8,186 nucleotides of DNA, taken from assembly GCA_947388575.1 (NCBI GenBank), contig CANDSI010000040.1:1-8186 (forward strand), read 5' to 3'. Position 1 is the stretch's first letter. Every line of letters begins with the position of its first letter. Shown in pieces: positions 6,144-8,186 of this stretch. The notes beneath the pieces were generated by a model that saw only the letters and a program-made list of their open reading frames with translations, had not been told where the DNA came from and did not search any database. A program made the position numbers and the translations under genes. This DNA comes from an uncultured Mycoplasma sp. GTDB taxonomy: Bacteria > Bacillota_I > Bacilli_A > RF39 > UBA660.

Positions 6144-8036
6144 TTATTTATATTTTTCTACTATTTTAGTAATATCTTCTGCTTCTTTAAAACCTATAAA
6201 ACCATCGACCATTTTACCATCTTTGATAATAACTACTGTTGGTGAAAGTTTACTATTTTTTAGTAATTCACCATAAGTTGCTTCTTTCTCTTCAAAGATT
6301 GTTTTTATATCTAATTTAGAATATAACTTATCAAAAGTATTACTACTGTTAAGTGATGTATTATATATGTTTATATTCATAGTTTTAACAAGACTATCTA
6401 GTTCAACTTCTAATTTGCGACATGGTTCACAAGGAACGCTATCAAAATATAAAATATGTAAACCTTTTTTATCAAATAAACTTAATGCTTCTTCTTCATT
6501 TATTTTTTTAATAACGTTTAATGGTGTGTCATTAAAAACATCTAATGATATTCTTGCACTAACAAAACTAATCGGTTCATACATTCCTGGTTTTTCTTCA
6601 TACATATGAAGCTTATTATTAACTTTGTCAATAGCGAAACTCGCTTCTTTAACTAAATTATGATAATCTCTTTTTTCTTCACAATTTTCATCTTCAGAAA
6701 AATAACATGTATCATAACCAGCGAAATCATTTCCATCTTTTTTTAACTCTTGCATTATGTATTCATATAATTTTGTTTCAAAGTTAGGTATCTCTTTTGT
6801 TGGATTATCACTTAAATAACTTATTTTTTTGTTTTTATCTATTAACATATTTACAGCATTTATTGTTTTTGTATTTATTTCTTTAGCTTCATTAAAGCCT
6901 AAATGATATTTGATAAAATCTTCTTTTTTATATTCTTTTTTATTAATCTGATAATATACTTGATAATCGTTTGCTGTATGATAATATATATCAGCGTTTA
7001 TATAAATATAAGCATAATTATTTCCTTCTGTGTCTAATTTTTCTTTTTTTAATATTTCTTTTTCTAATAAATTAATATAATCTTTTAAATTAAGTTCTGT
7101 TATTTCTTTAGAAATATAATTGTAGTCAGGGTCTATATTATTTTGATTATTAATTCTAAAGTTTACATATGTTTTATCATTTATAAAATGACCAGCATCA
7201 GCATAATTATTATTATCTTTTTCTAATAATTCATATATTTTATCAGCACAATTATTTGGTTCACAATAATCAGTTATATTTTTTTCATATATACTATTAT
7301 CTAAATAACGATCATATATAGTTATGTCATTAAAGAAATCATAATACTCTAAATAAATTCCACTAAATTCATCTTCCTTACTTTCGGTTAGAACAGCATT
7401 CTTAGTATTAACACTTAAGATATAATCATTATTTTTAATTTTTTGGAGATTTTCAGCGATGGTATTTTCAATATTGTTATCATATTCAGAATCATTATCT
7501 TCAGGGCTACAAATTCCCCACATACAAGTACTATTATAACTACTTTTTACTATAAAACTATATATATCAGAATCTTTATTGAATAGTTCTTCTATTGTTA
7601 TTTCTTCACCAGTCTTTAAATTGACATTTACTGTTTCTATGGCACAACTTATACTTAAAATATTTGATACATTTGTATTGATGTGACAATTGTTACCAAA
7701 TTTGCTTTCTTCAACTGTTAATACAGATAATTTTTCATTAACTTTATTTTCAATCTCTTTATCTTTTAAACCACTTATTTTAACCTTACCTTTTGTAAAA
7801 TTTATTTCAATAGGATTTATGGGATATTTTTTAAATATATCAATTGTATCACTTTCAGAAACTTCTTTAAAAGTTAAAAATGGTTTAACATCCTCTTTGG
7901 GAGTGTTAGTAACTCCTTTTTTATCAACATTTTCTTTATGCTTATAAATAGCAAAAGCTGTACCTAGAATACTTAATATTACCACTAAGGCTATAATACT
8001 ATAAAAGATTATATTATTTCTTTTTGATTGGGACAT
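6144..8036 (-). CDS. Membrane-anchored RsiV-like protein with C-terminal thioredoxin domain
   Basis: No named gene is recognised. The 630-residue product starts with a short basic N-terminus (Lys5, Arg6) and a single hydrophobic helix at 8-31. There is no cleavage site or lipobox, so it is probably anchored in the membrane with the rest outside. Residues about 75-200 include NLKTGEEITIEELF (139-152), a stretch typical of DUF3298/RsiV-like domains. The middle (about 300-500) is not recognised. The C-terminus (about 513-630) is a thioredoxin fold, with CEPC (536-539) after a beta strand, the cis-proline at LSPT (597-600), and VIIKDGKMVDGFIG after it. Eight further cysteines form close pairs: 117/131, 171/176, 258/263 and 444/452. 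The domain could form or isomerise disulfides outside the cell, perhaps in this protein or its neighbours; that is inference. ATG 8034..8036 has AGGGAGG at 8043..8049. The start overlaps the PstS-like gene by 23 nt, and a terminator follows the stop. Confidence 0.7.
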   Translation of the reverse strand: MSQSKRNNIIFYSIIALVVILSILGTAFAIYKHKENVDKKGVTNTPKEDVKPFLTFKEVSESDTIDIFKKYPINPIEINFTKGKVKISGLKDKEIENKVNEKLSVLTVEESKFGNNCHINTNVSNILSISCAIETVNVNLKTGEEITIEELFNKDSDIYSFIVKSSYNSTCMWGICSPEDNDSEYDNNIENTIAENLQKIKNNDYILSVNTKNAVLTESKEDEFSGIYLEYYDFFNDITIYDRYLDNSIYEKNITDYCEPNNCADKIYELLEKDNNNYADAGHFINDKTYVNFRINNQNNIDPDYNYISKEITELNLKDYINLLEKEILKKEKLDTEGNNYAYIYINADIYYHTANDYQVYYQINKKEYKKEDFIKYHLGFNEAKEINTKTINAVNMLIDKNKKISYLSDNPTKEIPNFETKLYEYIMQELKKDGNDFAGYDTCYFSEDENCEEKRDYHNLVKEASFAIDKVNNKLHMYEEKPGMYEPISFVSARISLDVFNDTPLNVIKKINEEEALSLFDKKGLHILYFDSVPCEPCRKLEVELDSLVKTMNINIYNTSLNSSNTFDKLYSKLDIKTIFEEKEATYGELLKNSKLSPTVVIIKDGKMVDGFIGFKEAEDITKIVEKYK

Positions 8037-8186
8037 AACCTGCCTCCCTCGCTACTTTAGCTCCTTCATTTCCTAATAATGCTTCTTTAAATTCTAATGT
8101 TTTTTTACTTGCATATTTTCTTGTTACAATATAATATTCGGTCATAAATGGATATTTCTCATTTTATATAGTTTCATATGTTGTTT
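8014..8186 (-). pseudogene. C-terminal end of PstS-like binding protein with in-frame stop
   Basis: The frame ends with GYVPIKKK and a TAA at 8014..8016. The window holds only the last ~56 codons, and the gene continues beyond 8186. The residues match the C-terminus of PstS-like phosphate-binding proteins: YPFMTEYYIVTRK, then a helix like FKEALLGNEGAKVAREAG, then the GYVPI ending. Such proteins deliver phosphate to the PstCAB transporter, or act as free lipoproteins of the same fold. An in-frame TAA at 8164..8166 interrupts the match. Upstream it reads TTYETI and downstream NEKYPFM, both parts of one typical PstS stretch, so the stop falls inside homologous sequence. A single A-to-T change of an AAA Lys codon would explain it. 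The remaining ATG frame (8014..8145, 43 residues) is unlikely to be a functional gene. A sequencing error cannot be excluded. Confidence 0.55.
8043..8049 (-). promoter_or_regulatory. Ribosome binding site of the thioredoxin-fusion gene
   Basis: Minus-strand AGGGAGG lies 6 nt ahead of ATG 8034..8036, inside the last codons of the PstS-like frame. It fixes the start and lets the downstream gene be translated even if the upstream frame is broken. Confidence 0.75.

Noticed and set aside
8164..8166. Recoding of TAA as a sense codon
   Set aside because: TAA ends seven other frames in this window at the expected family lengths, so a lineage-wide change of code is not credible.

Overview
This is an AT-rich stretch of a low-GC Bacillota genome. 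TGG is used for Trp, all eight visible reading frames end in TAA or TAG, and strong AGGAGG-type ribosome binding sites precede most genes. The parA-parB-mscS-DUF951 cluster resembles the region near the chromosomal origin in Bacilli and Clostridia. Short gene overlaps and very high A+T fit an uncultured gut lineage near Erysipelotrichia/RF39/Mollicutes, but that placement is inference. Every supported gene reads on the minus strand, so transcription runs from 8186 towards 1.

In transcription order, the window opens with the last ~56 codons of a PstS-like phosphate-binding protein. Its reading frame is interrupted by an in-frame TAA (8164..8166). Its end overlaps a 630-residue membrane-anchored, extracytoplasmic protein with an RsiV-like (DUF3298-type) motif and a C-terminal thioredoxin fold (CEPC). 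A clear intrinsic terminator (6095..6121) closes this unit. A second unit starts from an extended -10 promoter (6012..6020) and encodes a cation diffusion facilitator and 5-formyltetrahydrofolate cyclo-ligase. A third unit, with its own promoter in front of parA (4509..4537), is a tightly packed set: ParA (Soj), ParB (Spo0J), an MscS-family channel, a small zinc-ribbon-like DUF951 protein and an AbgT-family transporter. In this unit three of the four junctions overlap and the fourth has a 2-nt gap, so translational coupling is likely.

Bases 1 to 253, downstream of the AbgT gene, hold no convincing protein gene. They contain a promoter abutting the abgT stop codon and then about 200 bases that fold into a closing stem of 10 perfect pairs around three internal hairpins. 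Two wobble pairs (G-U only if the minus strand is the RNA) and the promoter both point to a minus-strand structured non-coding RNA. I could not assign it to a known class. It is the best candidate here for something undescribed, followed by the disrupted PstS-like gene and the cysteine-paired thioredoxin fusion.
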